In this document: one piece after another, positions 16,696 through 25,343 of the stretch
Layout: the number at the start of each line of letters is the position of its first letter
Position numbering within the stretch: the first letter of the stretch is position 1
Origin: Arthrobacter tumbae
GTDB taxonomy: Bacteria > Actinomycetota > Actinomycetes > Actinomycetales > Micrococcaceae
Direction: 5' to 3'
NCBI RefSeq assembly: GCF_016907495.1
Contig: NZ_JAFBCC010000001.1
Coordinates: forward strand, 2,232,001 to 2,296,000
Length of the DNA stretch: 64,000 nucleotides
The notes under the pieces: generated by a model
What the model was told of the DNA's origin: nothing
Seen by the model: only the letters and a program-made list of their open reading frames with translations
Databases searched by the model: none
Made by a program: the position numbers and the translations under genes

Positions 16696-17853
16696 ATGAC
16701 GCACACCAGCGGGAATCACGCGCACCTTGCCCCGGATACCCTCACTGTGGCCGCAGGCCGCCCGCCCCGTGATCACGATTCCCCGGTCAACCCGCCCATT
16801 GTGCTGTCATCAACCTTCCACGAAACCGCGCCGCCCACCGGATCCGACCGCATCTACGCGCGCATGTCCAACCCCACCTGGGATCCCTTCGAGGAAGCCC
16901 TTGCAGAACTCGAGGGTGCCGCGCTTCCGGCGCTCGCCTTCGCCTCCGGCCTCGGTGCCGCCGCCGCGGCCCTATCGCTTGTGCCCACCGGGGGAGTGGT
17001 GGTCATTCCCCGCCACGCATACGGCGGGTCCGTCTCGCTGGCGCTCGCGGAGGAAGCCCGCGGCCGCCTGACGGTCCGGCAGGTGGACATCGCGGATACC
17101 GAGCAGGTGCTGACACAGCTCGACGGCGCACACATGCTCTGGCTCGAAAGTCCCACCAATCCAATGCTTGAGGTCGCGGAAACCGCGGTGCTGACGGAAG
17201 CTGCCCACGGAGCCGGCGCCGTCGTCGTCGTTGATAACACCTTCAACACACCGCTGGTATGCCGGCCGCTGGACTATGGCGCCGACGTCGTACTCCATTC
17301 CGTCACCAAATATCTGGCCGGCCATTCCGACGTCGTCCTCGGGGCACTGGTCACGTCGGACGCTGAGCTGCGCGCCCAGTTGACCTCCTACCGGACGCTG
17401 CACGGGGCGATTGCGGGGCCGTTTGAGGTGTGGCTGGCGCTTCGGGGACTGCGCACACTCGCGCTCAGGATGGAACGCAGCCAGGCCAATGCGCTGGAAC
17501 TGGCGACCAGGCTGGCGCAGCACGCCGCGGTCCAACGGGTCCGCTACCCGGGACTGCCTGCGGATCCGGGCCACGAACGCGCCACCGCCCAGCTGAAAGG
17601 CTACGGCGGCATTATCAGTATCGAACTGGACAGCAGGGAAACCGCTGACGCGCTTGTCGAAGCTGTCCGCCTCTGGCTCCCGGCAACCTCCCTCGGCGGC
17701 GTTGAATCCCTGATTGAACGACGACGGCGCCAGCCCGGTGAGCCGAAAACGGTGCCCGAGGCGCTGGTCCGGCTGTCCGTCGGAATCGAGAACATCGAGG
17801 ATCTCTGGACGGACCTTGATTCGGCACTCTCCTCCGCGGCGAATACCCGGTAG
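16696..17853 (+). CDS. cystathionine gamma-synthase-type PLP enzyme
   Basis: A 385-residue Cys/Met-metabolism PLP enzyme of fold type I. Visible motifs are SNPTWDPFEEALAELEG (substrate/PLP region), VVDNTFNTPLVCRPLDYGAD with the PLP-contacting Asp, the Schiff-base Lys in HSVTKYLAGHSDVVLG (about 205) and the C-terminal LVRLSVGIENIEDLWTDL. Members either make cystathionine from an activated homoserine and cysteine (MetB) or break it down (MetC/gamma-lyase); sequence alone does not separate them. ATG 16696 was chosen because longer frames run into the palindrome at 16594-16618. DUF2516 follows nine bases later. Confidence 0.85.
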   Translation: MTHTSGNHAHLAPDTLTVAAGRPPRDHDSPVNPPIVLSSTFHETAPPTGSDRIYARMSNPTWDPFEEALAELEGAALPALAFASGLGAAAAALSLVPTGGVVVIPRHAYGGSVSLALAEEARGRLTVRQVDIADTEQVLTQLDGAHMLWLESPTNPMLEVAETAVLTEAAHGAGAVVVVDNTFNTPLVCRPLDYGADVVLHSVTKYLAGHSDVVLGALVTSDAELRAQLTSYRTLHGAIAGPFEVWLALRGLRTLALRMERSQANALELATRLAQHAAVQRVRYPGLPADPGHERATAQLKGYGGIISIELDSRETADALVEAVRLWLPATSLGGVESLIERRRRQPGEPKTVPEALVRLSVGIENIEDLWTDLDSALSSAANTR

Positions 17854-17862
17854 GCTGAATCC

Positions 17863-18183
17863 GTGGAAATTGTGCTGCTGACCGAGTTCTGGCTGTTCAG
17901 GGTGCTCGGCTATCTCGCCCTCGCAATTGAACTGTGGGCGCTGGTCGACTGCGCCCGGCGCAAGCCCGCCTCCTTCGAAGCCACGTTCAAGCGCACCAAG
18001 AGTTTCTGGCTGGGACTTACGGCCGGCGCTGCGGCAATTGGGGCTCTCACCGCGCTCTTCGGCGGTATCGGCCTGTTCGGACTTCTGCAGCTCGTTGCCA
18101 TCATCGCGGCGTGCGTCTACCTTGCTGATGTGAAGCCCGCTGTGAGCGAGGTCCAGGGAAGCGGACCGTACGGGCCCTGGTAG
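17863..18183 (+). CDS. DUF2516 family membrane protein
   Basis: A 106-residue protein starting at GTG 17863, nine bases after the upstream stop. It has an N-terminal membrane helix (about 7-28), a short basic segment (DCARRKPASFEA), then two further helices (about 48-88), and ends in GPYGPW. This is the layout of the actinobacterial DUF2516 family, whose function is unknown. It is likely cotranscribed with the PLP enzyme, though nothing in the sequence links the two functions. The methyltransferase gene converges on it with a gap of 14 bases. Confidence 0.85.
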   Translation: MEIVLLTEFWLFRVLGYLALAIELWALVDCARRKPASFEATFKRTKSFWLGLTAGAAAIGALTALFGGIGLFGLLQLVAIIAACVYLADVKPAVSEVQGSGPYGPW

Positions 18184-18197
18184 GCCCTGCCGCCGTT

Positions 18198-18995
18198 TCA
18201 CTGAGGAGCAACCGCGTCCCAGGCAGCGGTAATCTCGCCCAGACGCCACCGCGACGGACCGTCGAGAAGCGGCCATCCGGCGTCGGACATCGCAGAGCAC
18301 ATCGCCATCCAGCGCTGCCGGTTGCCGAAGGAACCGAGGGGCGCGGCGTCGAGCCACGCGCGGTCGAGCGCCTGCAGGTAGTCGAACACGCGCTCACCCG
18401 GCACGTTCCGGTGGATCAAAGCCTTCGGCAGACGCTCAGCCACATCGGAGGGCACCCCGAAGCACCCGAAGCGCAGCGAGATGCTCAATGACAGCGGGCC
18501 ATTCACGCTGATCGCCACCCACGTGGACCTGCGCCCGATCTCGTCGCAGGTTCCGTCAATGAACAAGCCGTCCTCCGACAGCCGGCTCCGCACCCGGTCC
18601 CAATGAGCCAGGTACTCGTCTTCGCCATACTGGCGCAGCACGTTGAATGCGCGGACAACTGCGGGACGCCGGCCCTGCATCGGCAACTCGAACCCGCCCT
18701 GGAGGAAGCTCAGGCCCGGCCGCTCAAGCGGAAGCGCTGCCCGGACGCGCTCGGGATCGATTTCCACACCCATCACCTGGACATCGGCGCGAACCGCTCG
18801 CAGGCGCGTGAAGAGTTCAACGGCAGTGACCGGCGTCGCGCCGTAACCAAGATCCACCACGAGCGGGTCATCCGCGGTCCGGATGCGCCAGGCCTGCGGA
18901 CCGGCCAGCCAGCGGTCCATGCGCCGGAGACGGTTCGGGTTGGTTGTGCCGCGGGTGATCGCTCCAACGGGCTTTCCGGGTTTTCGTGTCGGCAC
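18198..18995 (-). CDS. class I SAM-dependent methyltransferase-like protein
   Basis: A 265-residue protein. Motif I is recognisable as [18 protein letters not shown] near residue 45, followed by the acidic end of beta-2 in [11 protein letters not shown], so the SAM-binding Rossmann fold is likely. The N-terminus is basic ([20 protein letters not shown]), and a [15 protein letters not shown] segment follows the core. The methylated substrate is not evident. It reads leftward, converging with DUF2516 and diverging from gpmA with an 80-base gap, and is commonly found beside gpmA in Arthrobacter-type genomes as I recall them. Confidence 0.75.
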   Translation of the reverse strand: MPTRKPGKPVGAITRGTTNPNRLRRMDRWLAGPQAWRIRTADDPLVVDLGYGATPVTAVELFTRLRAVRADVQVMGVEIDPERVRAALPLERPGLSFLQGGFELPMQGRRPAVVRAFNVLRQYGEDEYLAHWDRVRSRLSEDGLFIDGTCDEIGRRSTWVAISVNGPLSLSISLRFGCFGVPSDVAERLPKALIHRNVPGERVFDYLQALDRAWLDAAPLGSFGNRQRWMAMCSAMSDAGWPLLDGPSRWRLGEITAAWDAVAPQ

Positions 18996-19075
18996 CGTTC
19001 AAGGTTACGGGTAATGAAACCGCCTTCCGCAGCACATCATGTGCCCCATCCAGCCAAATACGGCAGACTGGATTC

Positions 19076-19831
19076 ATGACTTCTTACAAACTGATCCTGC
19101 TGCGCCATGGCCAGAGCGAGTGGAATGAAAAGAACCTTTTCACGGGCTGGGTGGACGTGGCACTGACGGAACTGGGACGCAAGGAGGCCGTCCGCGGCGG
19201 CGAGCTCCTGGTGGAGCATGACCTCCTGCCGGACATCGTGTACACCTCGCGCCAGAAGCGGGCCACGATCACTGCGAACCTCGCACTGGAGGCGGCTGAC
19301 CGCACCTGGATCGACGTCAAGCGGGACTGGCGGCTCAACGAGCGCCACTACGGTGCCCTGCAGGGCAAGGACAAGGCCCAGACCCTCGCTGAGTTCGGCG
19401 AGGAGCAGTTCATGGAGTGGCGCCGTTCGTATGACACGCCGCCGCCGCCCCTCGACGATTCGAGCGAGTACTCCCAGGCCAATGACCCCCGCTACGCGGA
19501 CCTCGGCGATGACCTGCCGCGCACCGAGTGCCTGAAGGACGTCCTCGAGCGGTTCCTGCCGTACTGGGAATCGGACATCAGCGTTGACATCAAGGCTGGC
19601 AAGACCGTCCTCATCGCTGCCCACGGTAACTCCCTCCGCGCGCTGGTCAAGCACCTTGACGGAATCAGCGATGGTGACATCGCCTCCCTCAACATCCCCA
19701 CGGGCATCCCGCTGGTGTATGAACTGGACGAGGACCTCAAGCCGGTCAAGGCCGGCGGTACGTACCTCGACGCCGACGCCGCCGCTGCCGCGATCGAAGC
19801 GGTAGCCAACCAGGGCAAAGCAAAGCACTAG
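19076..19831 (+). CDS. gpmA: 2,3-bisphosphoglycerate-dependent phosphoglycerate mutase
   Basis: A 251-residue glycolytic mutase interconverting 3- and 2-phosphoglycerate. The catalytic phospho-His lies in [20 protein letters not shown] (about residue 12), the second Arg/Glu site in [17 protein letters not shown], and the second His in [18 protein letters not shown]. The ATG at 19076 gives the standard start ([12 protein letters not shown]); a longer frame from 18986 runs through the divergent promoter region. Monocistronic, followed by a strong hairpin shared with phoU. Confidence 0.95.
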   Translation: MTSYKLILLRHGQSEWNEKNLFTGWVDVALTELGRKEAVRGGELLVEHDLLPDIVYTSRQKRATITANLALEAADRTWIDVKRDWRLNERHYGALQGKDKAQTLAEFGEEQFMEWRRSYDTPPPPLDDSSEYSQANDPRYADLGDDLPRTECLKDVLERFLPYWESDISVDIKAGKTVLIAAHGNSLRALVKHLDGISDGDIASLNIPTGIPLVYELDEDLKPVKAGGTYLDADAAAAAIEAVANQGKAKH

Positions 19832-19892
19832 CAACAAGCATTAGCAGGCTCCGGCAGCCAAGTACCCTGCATGGGTTGAGCCCAGCCCCGCA

Positions 19893-19938
19893 CGACGACG
19901 GCGGCCCGCCTCCGGAAGGAAGCGGGCCGCCGTCGTCG
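19893..19938. terminator. bidirectional hairpin between gpmA and phoU
   Basis: A 17-base perfect stem (19893-19909 with 19922-19938) of almost pure GC, with a 12-base loop, lies between two convergent genes. There is no T-run on either side, which is common for actinobacterial hairpin terminators. Confidence 0.7.
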
Positions 19939-19952
19939 GTGGATCAGTGAGG

Positions 19953-20612
19953 TCAGTTCAGCGGCGCGCTGGGCTGCCACTCACCGGTGACCAGGTAGGT
20001 GACCTTCCGGGCAACTGAAATGCCATGGTCGGCGAAGCGCTCGAAGTAGCGGCTGGCGAGGGTGACATCCACCGTGGTCGGAGCGGAAGCGTTCCAGTCA
20101 GCTGCGGCAACCGCCTTGAACACGCCGGCGTGCAGTTCGTTGATCCGCGCATTGTGCGCGTTGATCTCGATACTCAGCTCGAGGTTGCGCGTTTCGAGAA
20201 GCTCGGTGACCTTGTTCGCGATCGCGATATCGAGCTGCGCCAATTCGATGAAGGTGGGCCGGATGCTCTCGGGAATCACATTCTCCGGAAAGCGGAGGCG
20301 GGCCAACTGCGCGATGTGCCGGGCGAGATCGCCCATCCGTTCAAGCGACGCGCTCATCCGCAGAGCACCCACAATCATGCGCAGGTCGCTCGCAACCGGC
20401 CCCTGCAGGGCAAGGACGTCGATCGCGCGCTCGTCGAGGTCGTTCTGGAGGAAGTCGATGCGCGCATCCGCGGCGATGACTTCCTGTGCCAGCTCGGTAT
20501 CCGCTGCCTCGAACGCCGTGGTGGCCTTCTGCATGGCCTCCGAAACCAGCTTCGAGATCTCGATGAGTTCTTCGCCGATTTGGTGAAGCTCCGCCTGAAA
20601 AACCTTACGCAC
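19953..20612 (-). CDS. phoU: phosphate signalling regulator PhoU
   Basis: A 219-residue protein with the duplicated three-helix PhoU fold. The start VRKVFQAELHQIGEELIEI is diagnostic, and the repeated motif appears as ERMGDLARHIAQLA in the first half and ERFADHGISVARKVTYL in the second; both carry the acidic metal-binding pattern. PhoU links the Pst phosphate importer to the sensor kinase and keeps the regulon off when phosphate is ample. GTG 20612 was preferred to an ATG at 20672 because AAAGGA lies just before it and the family begins here. It is divergent from senX3-regX3 across a PHO-box-like repeat. Confidence 0.92.
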   Translation of the reverse strand: MRKVFQAELHQIGEELIEISKLVSEAMQKATTAFEAADTELAQEVIAADARIDFLQNDLDERAIDVLALQGPVASDLRMIVGALRMSASLERMGDLARHIAQLARLRFPENVIPESIRPTFIELAQLDIAIANKVTELLETRNLELSIEINAHNARINELHAGVFKAVAAADWNASAPTTVDVTLASRYFERFADHGISVARKVTYLVTGEWQPSAPLN

Positions 20613-20703
20613 GTGGGCGTCCTTTCCCTTTGAGGTGCTGAACGGGCGCAGATGCGCAGTCCTGTCCAGCACGTTTTCAGCTGCCCCTTAACTGTTACGC
20701 ATC

Positions 20704-20725
20704 TTTAGGTGAACGTTAGTTGAAC
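20704..20725 (+). promoter_or_regulatory. PHO-box-like direct repeat
   Basis: Two tandem 11-base units, TTTAGGTGAAC and GTTAGTTGAAC, sit in the divergent gap between phoU and senX3. On the minus strand they read GTTCAACTAAC and GTTCACCTAAA, matching the GTTCA-led 11-base repeats bound by PhoP/RegX3-type regulators in actinobacteria. RegX3, encoded nearby, is the obvious candidate to bind here. Confidence 0.6.
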
Positions 20726-20785
20726 CACCGGTCCAAAGCCACCGGATCAGCAGGGGAAGGCGCATTCACGGCCTAAGCTGGATCC

Positions 20786-22030
20786 GTGGATCCTGTACTG
20801 CTGACCCTCGTGGCTGGGCTGGTCGGCCTCGCTATCGGCGTGGCCGGCATGCTCGCGTTCCGTGCCAGCGAGTCGCAACGCCGTGCCCGCCTCGATAGTG
20901 ACGAGCCGGTGCTCCCCAAAGGGGCGGCCGATGTCCTGTCGGTGGTGGGCCGTGCCTACGTCATTGTGGACGGGATCGACGGCGTGGTCCGCGCCAGTCC
21001 CGCGGCCTACGCTTTCGGCCTCGTCCGCGGCCACACGATCGTGCACAGCGAGCTCCTTGAGCTGACCGCACGGGTGCGCAGGGACGGAGTGATCGAGGAG
21101 CGCCAGCTGGAACTGCCGCGCGGTCCCCTGGGACAGGGCACCATTGTTGTGCACGCCCGCATCGCGGCGCTCGGCGAGGAATACCTCCTCATTCTCGCGG
21201 ATGACCGCACCGAGATCACCCGTACCGAGGAGATCCGCAATGATTTCGTCGCGAACGTATCCCATGAATTGAAAACTCCCGTGGGCGCCATCTCCCTCCT
21301 TGCAGAGGCCCTTGATGATGCAGCCTCCGACGAGGTGGCGGTCCGCAGGTTCGCCCAGCGGATGCACAAGGAATCGGGCAGGCTCTCGGCCCTGGTCCAG
21401 GACATCATCGAGCTGTCCCGGCTGCAGGGAACCGACGTCGTCCGCCGCGGCAAGGCGGTCAATATCAATGCGGTGCTCGCCGAGGCAGTGGACCGGAACA
21501 AGCTTCCTGCCGAAAGCAAACAGATCGACATCGTGGTCGGCGGGAAGATCGACGCACCGGTCTACGGGGATCCGGACCTCCTCATGACCGCCTTCCGCAA
21601 CCTGATCGACAATGCCATCCGCTATTCTCCGGACGGAACCAGGGTGGGTGTTGGGCTGCGCTCACGCGACGGACTGGCGCAGATCTCCGTCACGGACCAG
21701 GGCCTGGGCATCACCCCCGAGGAGCAGGAGCGGATCTTTGAGCGCTTCTACCGCATCGACGCGGCGCGCTCACGGCAGACGGGCGGCACGGGCCTCGGGC
21801 TGAGCATCGTCAAGCACGTCGTCTCGAACCACGGCGGCGAAGTGACGGTGTGGTCGCAGCAGGGCCAGGGCAGCACGTTCACTGTCCGTCTGCCGGAGAT
21901 GGAAACAGCCGACGACGACGGCGCAGGGCCGGCGGCGAGCGTCGCCGCCGGCGCGGTGCAGGGAAGCAGGCACGAAAGTGCCCGCAACGACAAGGGCAGC
22001 AGTGTCCAGAACCAAGGAGTGAAAGCGTGA
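20786..22030 (+). CDS. senX3: sensor histidine kinase SenX3
   Basis: A 414-residue membrane kinase of the phosphate-sensing two-component pair. One N-terminal membrane helix (about 3-25) is followed by a PAS-like segment (about 50-130) and the HisKA site with phospho-His in FVANVSHELKTPVGA (about 160). The ATPase domain has N-box FRNLIDNAIRYS, G1 VTDQGLGI, and G2 TGGTGLGLSIVKHV. The C-terminal 40 residues are a low-complexity tail. The GTG start at 20786 follows a short leader. Its stop overlaps the regX3 start, so the two are translationally coupled. SenX3 is thought to sense phosphate through PhoU and Pst. Confidence 0.92.
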   Translation: MDPVLLTLVAGLVGLAIGVAGMLAFRASESQRRARLDSDEPVLPKGAADVLSVVGRAYVIVDGIDGVVRASPAAYAFGLVRGHTIVHSELLELTARVRRDGVIEERQLELPRGPLGQGTIVVHARIAALGEEYLLILADDRTEITRTEEIRNDFVANVSHELKTPVGAISLLAEALDDAASDEVAVRRFAQRMHKESGRLSALVQDIIELSRLQGTDVVRRGKAVNINAVLAEAVDRNKLPAESKQIDIVVGGKIDAPVYGDPDLLMTAFRNLIDNAIRYSPDGTRVGVGLRSRDGLAQISVTDQGLGITPEEQERIFERFYRIDAARSRQTGGTGLGLSIVKHVVSNHGGEVTVWSQQGQGSTFTVRLPEMETADDDGAGPAASVAAGAVQGSRHESARNDKGSSVQNQGVKA

Positions 22031-22707
22031 GCCGCATCCTGATCGTTGAGGACGAAGAGTCCTTCAGCGACCCCCTGTCCTATCTGTTGGGCAAGGAGGG
22101 CTTTGACGCCGTCGTCGTGGATAACGGCCTTGATGCGCTCACCGAGTTCGACCGCGGCGGCGCGGACCTGGTACTCCTCGATCTTCAGCTGCCGGGCCTC
22201 TCCGGTACGGAAGTATGCCGCCAGCTGCGGCAGCGCTCCTCCGTCCCGGTCATCATGCTTACGGCCAAGGATTCAGAGATCGACAAGGTTGTGGGACTCG
22301 AACTGGGCGCCGACGATTACGTCACCAAACCCTATTCGTCGCGGGAGCTGGTGGCCCGGGTGCGTGCTGTACTGCGCAGGCAGGGCGAGCCGGAAGAGCT
22401 GGTGGCCAGCACCGTCGCGGGAGGCCCGGTACGCATGGATGTGGAACGGCACGTTGTGAGCGTCAGCGGGGAGCAGGTTTCGCTGCCGCTGAAGGAGTTC
22501 GAGCTGCTCGAGATGCTGCTGCGTAATTCCGGACGTGTGCTGACCCGCGGGCAGCTCATCGACAGAGTGTGGGGGTCGGACTACGTGGGGGACACAAAGA
22601 CGCTCGATGTCCATGTCAAGCGGCTGCGGGGGAAAATCGAACCTGATCCGTCAAACCCGCGGCACCTCGTGACGGTGCGGGGGCTGGGTTACAAATACGA
22701 GCCCTAG
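22027..22707 (+). CDS. regX3: response regulator RegX3, OmpR/PhoB family
   Basis: A 226-residue regulator. The receiver domain starts SRILIVEDEESF with its acidic pocket, phospho-Asp in LVLLDLQLPGLSG (about 52), Thr in VIMLTAKD and Lys in DDYVTKPYSSREL. The C-terminal winged helix contains LPLKEFELLEMLLRNSGRVLTRGQL and ends LRGKIEP..HLVTVRGLGYKYEP. It activates the phosphate starvation regulon when phosphorylated by SenX3. The GTG at 22027 overlaps the senX3 stop. Its TAG stop shares the palindrome CTAG with the stop of the convergent lipoprotein gene. Confidence 0.95.
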   Translation: MSRILIVEDEESFSDPLSYLLGKEGFDAVVVDNGLDALTEFDRGGADLVLLDLQLPGLSGTEVCRQLRQRSSVPVIMLTAKDSEIDKVVGLELGADDYVTKPYSSRELVARVRAVLRRQGEPEELVASTVAGGPVRMDVERHVVSVSGEQVSLPLKEFELLEMLLRNSGRVLTRGQLIDRVWGSDYVGDTKTLDVHVKRLRGKIEPDPSNPRHLVTVRGLGYKYEP

Positions 22708-23234
22708 AGCTCTTCCTCATCTTCAACGACTTCTTCGATGGGGGCAGGCGGCGGAGTGAAGCCGCCGGGAACGTACTCGCGGTACTCCTCAAGCGTTCCG
22801 TCGAGGACCGGCACCCGGATGGTCTCGCTTTCGGAATTCACGGTGAACTCGAGGTCGACCAGCGATCCCGGAACCTCACTGATGCCTTCCAGGGTGCCGT
22901 CGTCGTCCACCTCGTCCTCGAAGACGTACTTGCCGTTCGCCTCGATGGTGACCTGCGAATTCTCGTTCTCGCCGTCAATTCTCACCTGGACTGCGGAGTC
23001 GGACTCGTTGAAGAGAGTACCCAGCAGCGCGCCCGGCTCACCTTCAGCGGAGGTGATGATGAGGATGTTGCGCAGAAGGACCGGGCCCACGCTGTCCACG
23101 ATTCCGTCCGATGCGGCGTACTGGATGGTGGTGGCCTGCTCGTTCACTGCGGAACAGCCGGTTGCTCCAAGGAGAGCCAGTACAGCGGTTCCGGCAGCTG
23201 CCAGCTGTACTCGTTTCTTCGGGGCACTGTTCAC
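22704..23234 (-). CDS. small acidic lipoprotein, LpqE-like by position
   Basis: A 176-residue exported protein. The signal peptide has a basic start (PKKR), a hydrophobic stretch (about 10-25) and lipobox GATGC, giving lipidation at about Cys 27. The mature part is beta-rich and acidic, ends in a Pro/Glu-rich tail (PPPAPIEEVVEDEEEL) and has no recognised catalytic motif. In Mycobacterium tuberculosis the lipoprotein gene lpqE occupies this position next to carD; the domain pattern IVDSVGPVLLRNILII fits that family. It reads opposite to both regX3 and carD. Function unknown. Confidence 0.75.
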   Translation of the reverse strand: MNSAPKKRVQLAAAGTAVLALLGATGCSAVNEQATTIQYAASDGIVDSVGPVLLRNILIITSAEGEPGALLGTLFNESDSAVQVRIDGENENSQVTIEANGKYVFEDEVDDDGTLEGISEVPGSLVDLEFTVNSESETIRVPVLDGTLEEYREYVPGGFTPPPAPIEEVVEDEEEL

Positions 23235-23502
23235 GGCACTAACTCCTGTAGGTATGGTCGCGCGGACCGACGGACAACACTAGAGAACAGCCTATCGGCA
23301 TTGAGGGTGATTATTGGATTTCACTGAACTTCAACTGCCGCCGGTGAAGGGTGGAACCACAACCCGCAAGCACCAATTCTGCTCTGCGTCAAGAGCGGAA
23401 TGATAGCCAATTGATCGCTCTTCGTCCCGCTGACCTGCGTAAACGCGTCATCGGCGTGTCGTTTCCGTGATAAACTGATCTGCGGGAAAGGGGTTTATCC
23501 AC

Positions 23503-23985
23503 ATGGTTTTTGAGGTCGGCGAAACAGTTGTTTACCCTCACCACGGCGCAGCGAAGATCGAAGAGATCAAGATGCGCACCATCAAGGGCGAAGAGAAGAT
23601 GTATCTCAAGCTCAAAGTGGCACAGGGTGATCTGACCATTGAAGTTCCAGCAGAGAACGTCGACCTCGTCGGCGTACGTGATGTTGTGGGCAAGGAAGGT
23701 CTAGAGCACGTCTTCGACGTACTCCGGGCCGAATTCACGGAGGAGCCTACCAACTGGTCACGCCGGTACAAGGCAAACCTGGAGAAGCTCGCATCGGGAG
23801 ACGTCATCAAGGTTGCCGAAGTAGTTCGGGACCTCTGGCGCCGTGACCATGATCGCGGACTGTCTGCCGGTGAGAAGCGGATGCTGGCGAAGGCTCGCCA
23901 GATCCTCATCTCCGAGTTGGCTCTGGCGGAGAAAACGGACGAAGAGAAGGCAGCGACGGTACTCGACGAAGTACTCGCTTCCTAG
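23503..23985 (+). CDS. carD: CarD RNA polymerase-binding transcription factor
   Basis: A 160-residue CarD. The N-terminal RNA polymerase interaction domain begins [20 protein letters not shown] and reaches about residue 65; the C-terminal helical DNA-binding domain carries [34 protein letters not shown] sequence (split here at residues 85-115) with the conserved Trp that wedges into the open promoter bubble. CarD stabilises open complexes, notably at rRNA promoters, and is essential in mycobacteria. The ATG at 23503 has AAAGGGG upstream. A T-rich terminator follows, so it is separable from ispD-ispF-cysS. The 268-base upstream gap holds its promoter and that of the divergent lipoprotein. Confidence 0.95.
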   Translation: MVFEVGETVVYPHHGAAKIEEIKMRTIKGEEKMYLKLKVAQGDLTIEVPAENVDLVGVRDVVGKEGLEHVFDVLRAEFTEEPTNWSRRYKANLEKLASGDVIKVAEVVRDLWRRDHDRGLSAGEKRMLAKARQILISELALAEKTDEEKAATVLDEVLAS

Positions 23986-23993
23986 CACTAAGG

Positions 23994-24023
23994 AAAAGGA
24001 CCGCATAGCTGCGGTCCTTTTTT
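23994..24023 (+). terminator. rho-independent terminator after carD
   Basis: An 11-base stem, AAAGGACCGCA at 23995-24005 with TGCGGTCCTTT at 24010-24020, is closed by a four-base loop and ends in a run of T to 24023. It separates carD from ispD. Confidence 0.85.
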
Positions 24024-24086
24024 GTGGCCGATCCAGTGCGGATGCCTCAGTAATAGGTGCAGTATGGGTTCACGTAGGGTGAAGCT

Positions 24087-24806
24087 GTGTCTGAAGATCC
24101 AACACGCATTGGCGTGATCATTGTCGCCGCCGGCGCCGGGGAGCGCCTCGGCCGGGGTATGCCCAAGGCGCTCGTTCAGTGTGCCGGCCGTACCCTGCTG
24201 GAACACGCCCTCGACGGCGTCCTTGCCGCCGGAGTTGCCGGCCATGTTCGCGTGGTCGTTCCGGCCGGTGACACAGAGCTGCGCTCGATCGTCGAGGCGC
24301 ATACTCACCCACAGCTCACCCTCACCGCCGTCGACGGCGGTGCAAGCCGGCCGGCATCCGTACGCGCCGGTTTGGATGCCCTGCCGGGAGGCGTCGAGAT
24401 CGTGCTCGTCCATGACGCGGCCCGCGCTCTCACCCCGCCACAGGTTTTCCGCGCTGTGGTGAGTGCGGTGCGGGACGGTGCGGTCGCCGTCGTTCCTGGA
24501 ATTGCGGTATCAGACACCATCAAGGTGGTGACGGGGAACACTGTCACAGCCACGCCGGACCGTACTACGTTGCGCGCCATCCAGACCCCGCAGGGCTTTG
24601 ACGCCGCCACGCTGCGGACCGCGCACGAGGCCTCCGTGGACCACGCGGCCGTTACCGATGACGCGATGCTGGTCGAGTCTCTCGGAATCCCCGTGACTGT
24701 TGCCCAGGGTGATCCGCTGGCGTTCAAGGTAACCACCCCCAACGATCTGATGCTCGCCGAAGCGCTCGTGCGGCAGGCGCACGAAACTGCCGGGGAGCAG
24801 CAGTGA
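24087..24806 (+). CDS. ispD: 2-C-methyl-D-erythritol 4-phosphate cytidylyltransferase
   Basis: A 239-residue enzyme of the MEP isoprenoid pathway that joins CTP to MEP. The nucleotide-binding loop is [20 protein letters not shown] near residue 10, the conserved Asp lies in [13 protein letters not shown], and AIQTPQGFD and [11 protein letters not shown] complete the family pattern. The GTG at 24087 gives the normal start. The stop overlaps the ispF start by four bases; the pair is commonly adjacent or fused. The carD terminator lies 60 bases upstream, so a separate promoter is likely. Confidence 0.95.
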   Translation: MSEDPTRIGVIIVAAGAGERLGRGMPKALVQCAGRTLLEHALDGVLAAGVAGHVRVVVPAGDTELRSIVEAHTHPQLTLTAVDGGASRPASVRAGLDALPGGVEIVLVHDAARALTPPQVFRAVVSAVRDGAVAVVPGIAVSDTIKVVTGNTVTATPDRTTLRAIQTPQGFDAATLRTAHEASVDHAAVTDDAMLVESLGIPVTVAQGDPLAFKVTTPNDLMLAEALVRQAHETAGEQQ

Positions 24807-25291
24807 CCGCCAATCTTCCACGCACCGGGATCGGCATCGACGTGCACGCCTTTGCGCCCGCTGACCAGCCGCGGACGTTATGGCTGGCCGGGCTTGAATG
24901 GCCGGGCGAGCGCGGGCTGGCCGGCCATTCCGACGGCGACGCCGTTGCCCACGCAGCAGCCGACGCCCTTTTCTCGGCCTCGGGAACAGGCGACCTCGGC
25001 ACCAACTTCGGCACCGACCGCCCAGAGTATGCCGGTGCCTCCGGCATCACGCTCCTGACAGAAGCCGCCCGGATTGTGCGCGAGGCAGGCTTCGAAATCG
25101 GCAACGTAGCCGTCCAGTTGGTCGGGAACCGGCCGCGGTTCACGCCCCGCCGACAGGAAGCGGAAGCGATTCTTTCTGCAGCGATCGGCGCGCCGGTCAG
25201 CGTCTCGGCAACCACCAGTGACGGATTGGGCTTCACCGGCCGTGGTGAGGGAATCGCGGCGATCGCAACCGCCGTCGTCGTTCAGCTCTGA
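24803..25291 (+). CDS. ispF: 2-C-methyl-D-erythritol 2,4-cyclodiphosphate synthase
   Basis: A 162-residue trimeric enzyme that cyclises CDP-ME 2-phosphate in the MEP pathway. The metal-binding motif GIDVHAF (Asp and His) starts near residue 10, and [19 protein letters not shown] holds the third His and the substrate loop. DLGTNFGTD and the C-terminal [19 protein letters not shown] are also as expected. It overlaps ispD by four bases (ATGA), and cysS starts about 50 bases downstream. Confidence 0.95.
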   Translation: MTANLPRTGIGIDVHAFAPADQPRTLWLAGLEWPGERGLAGHSDGDAVAHAAADALFSASGTGDLGTNFGTDRPEYAGASGITLLTEAARIVREAGFEIGNVAVQLVGNRPRFTPRRQEAEAILSAAIGAPVSVSATTSDGLGFTGRGEGIAAIATAVVVQL

Positions 25292-25343
25292 CACTTCGCC
25301 GGCGGCCGCCGGCTCGCGCACCCGGATTCGGTAGTCTGGATCG

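Noticed and set aside
16972..18357. Minus-strand frame of 461 codons across the gamma-synthase and DUF2516 genes
   Set aside because: Both sense genes have convincing motifs, and this frame has none.
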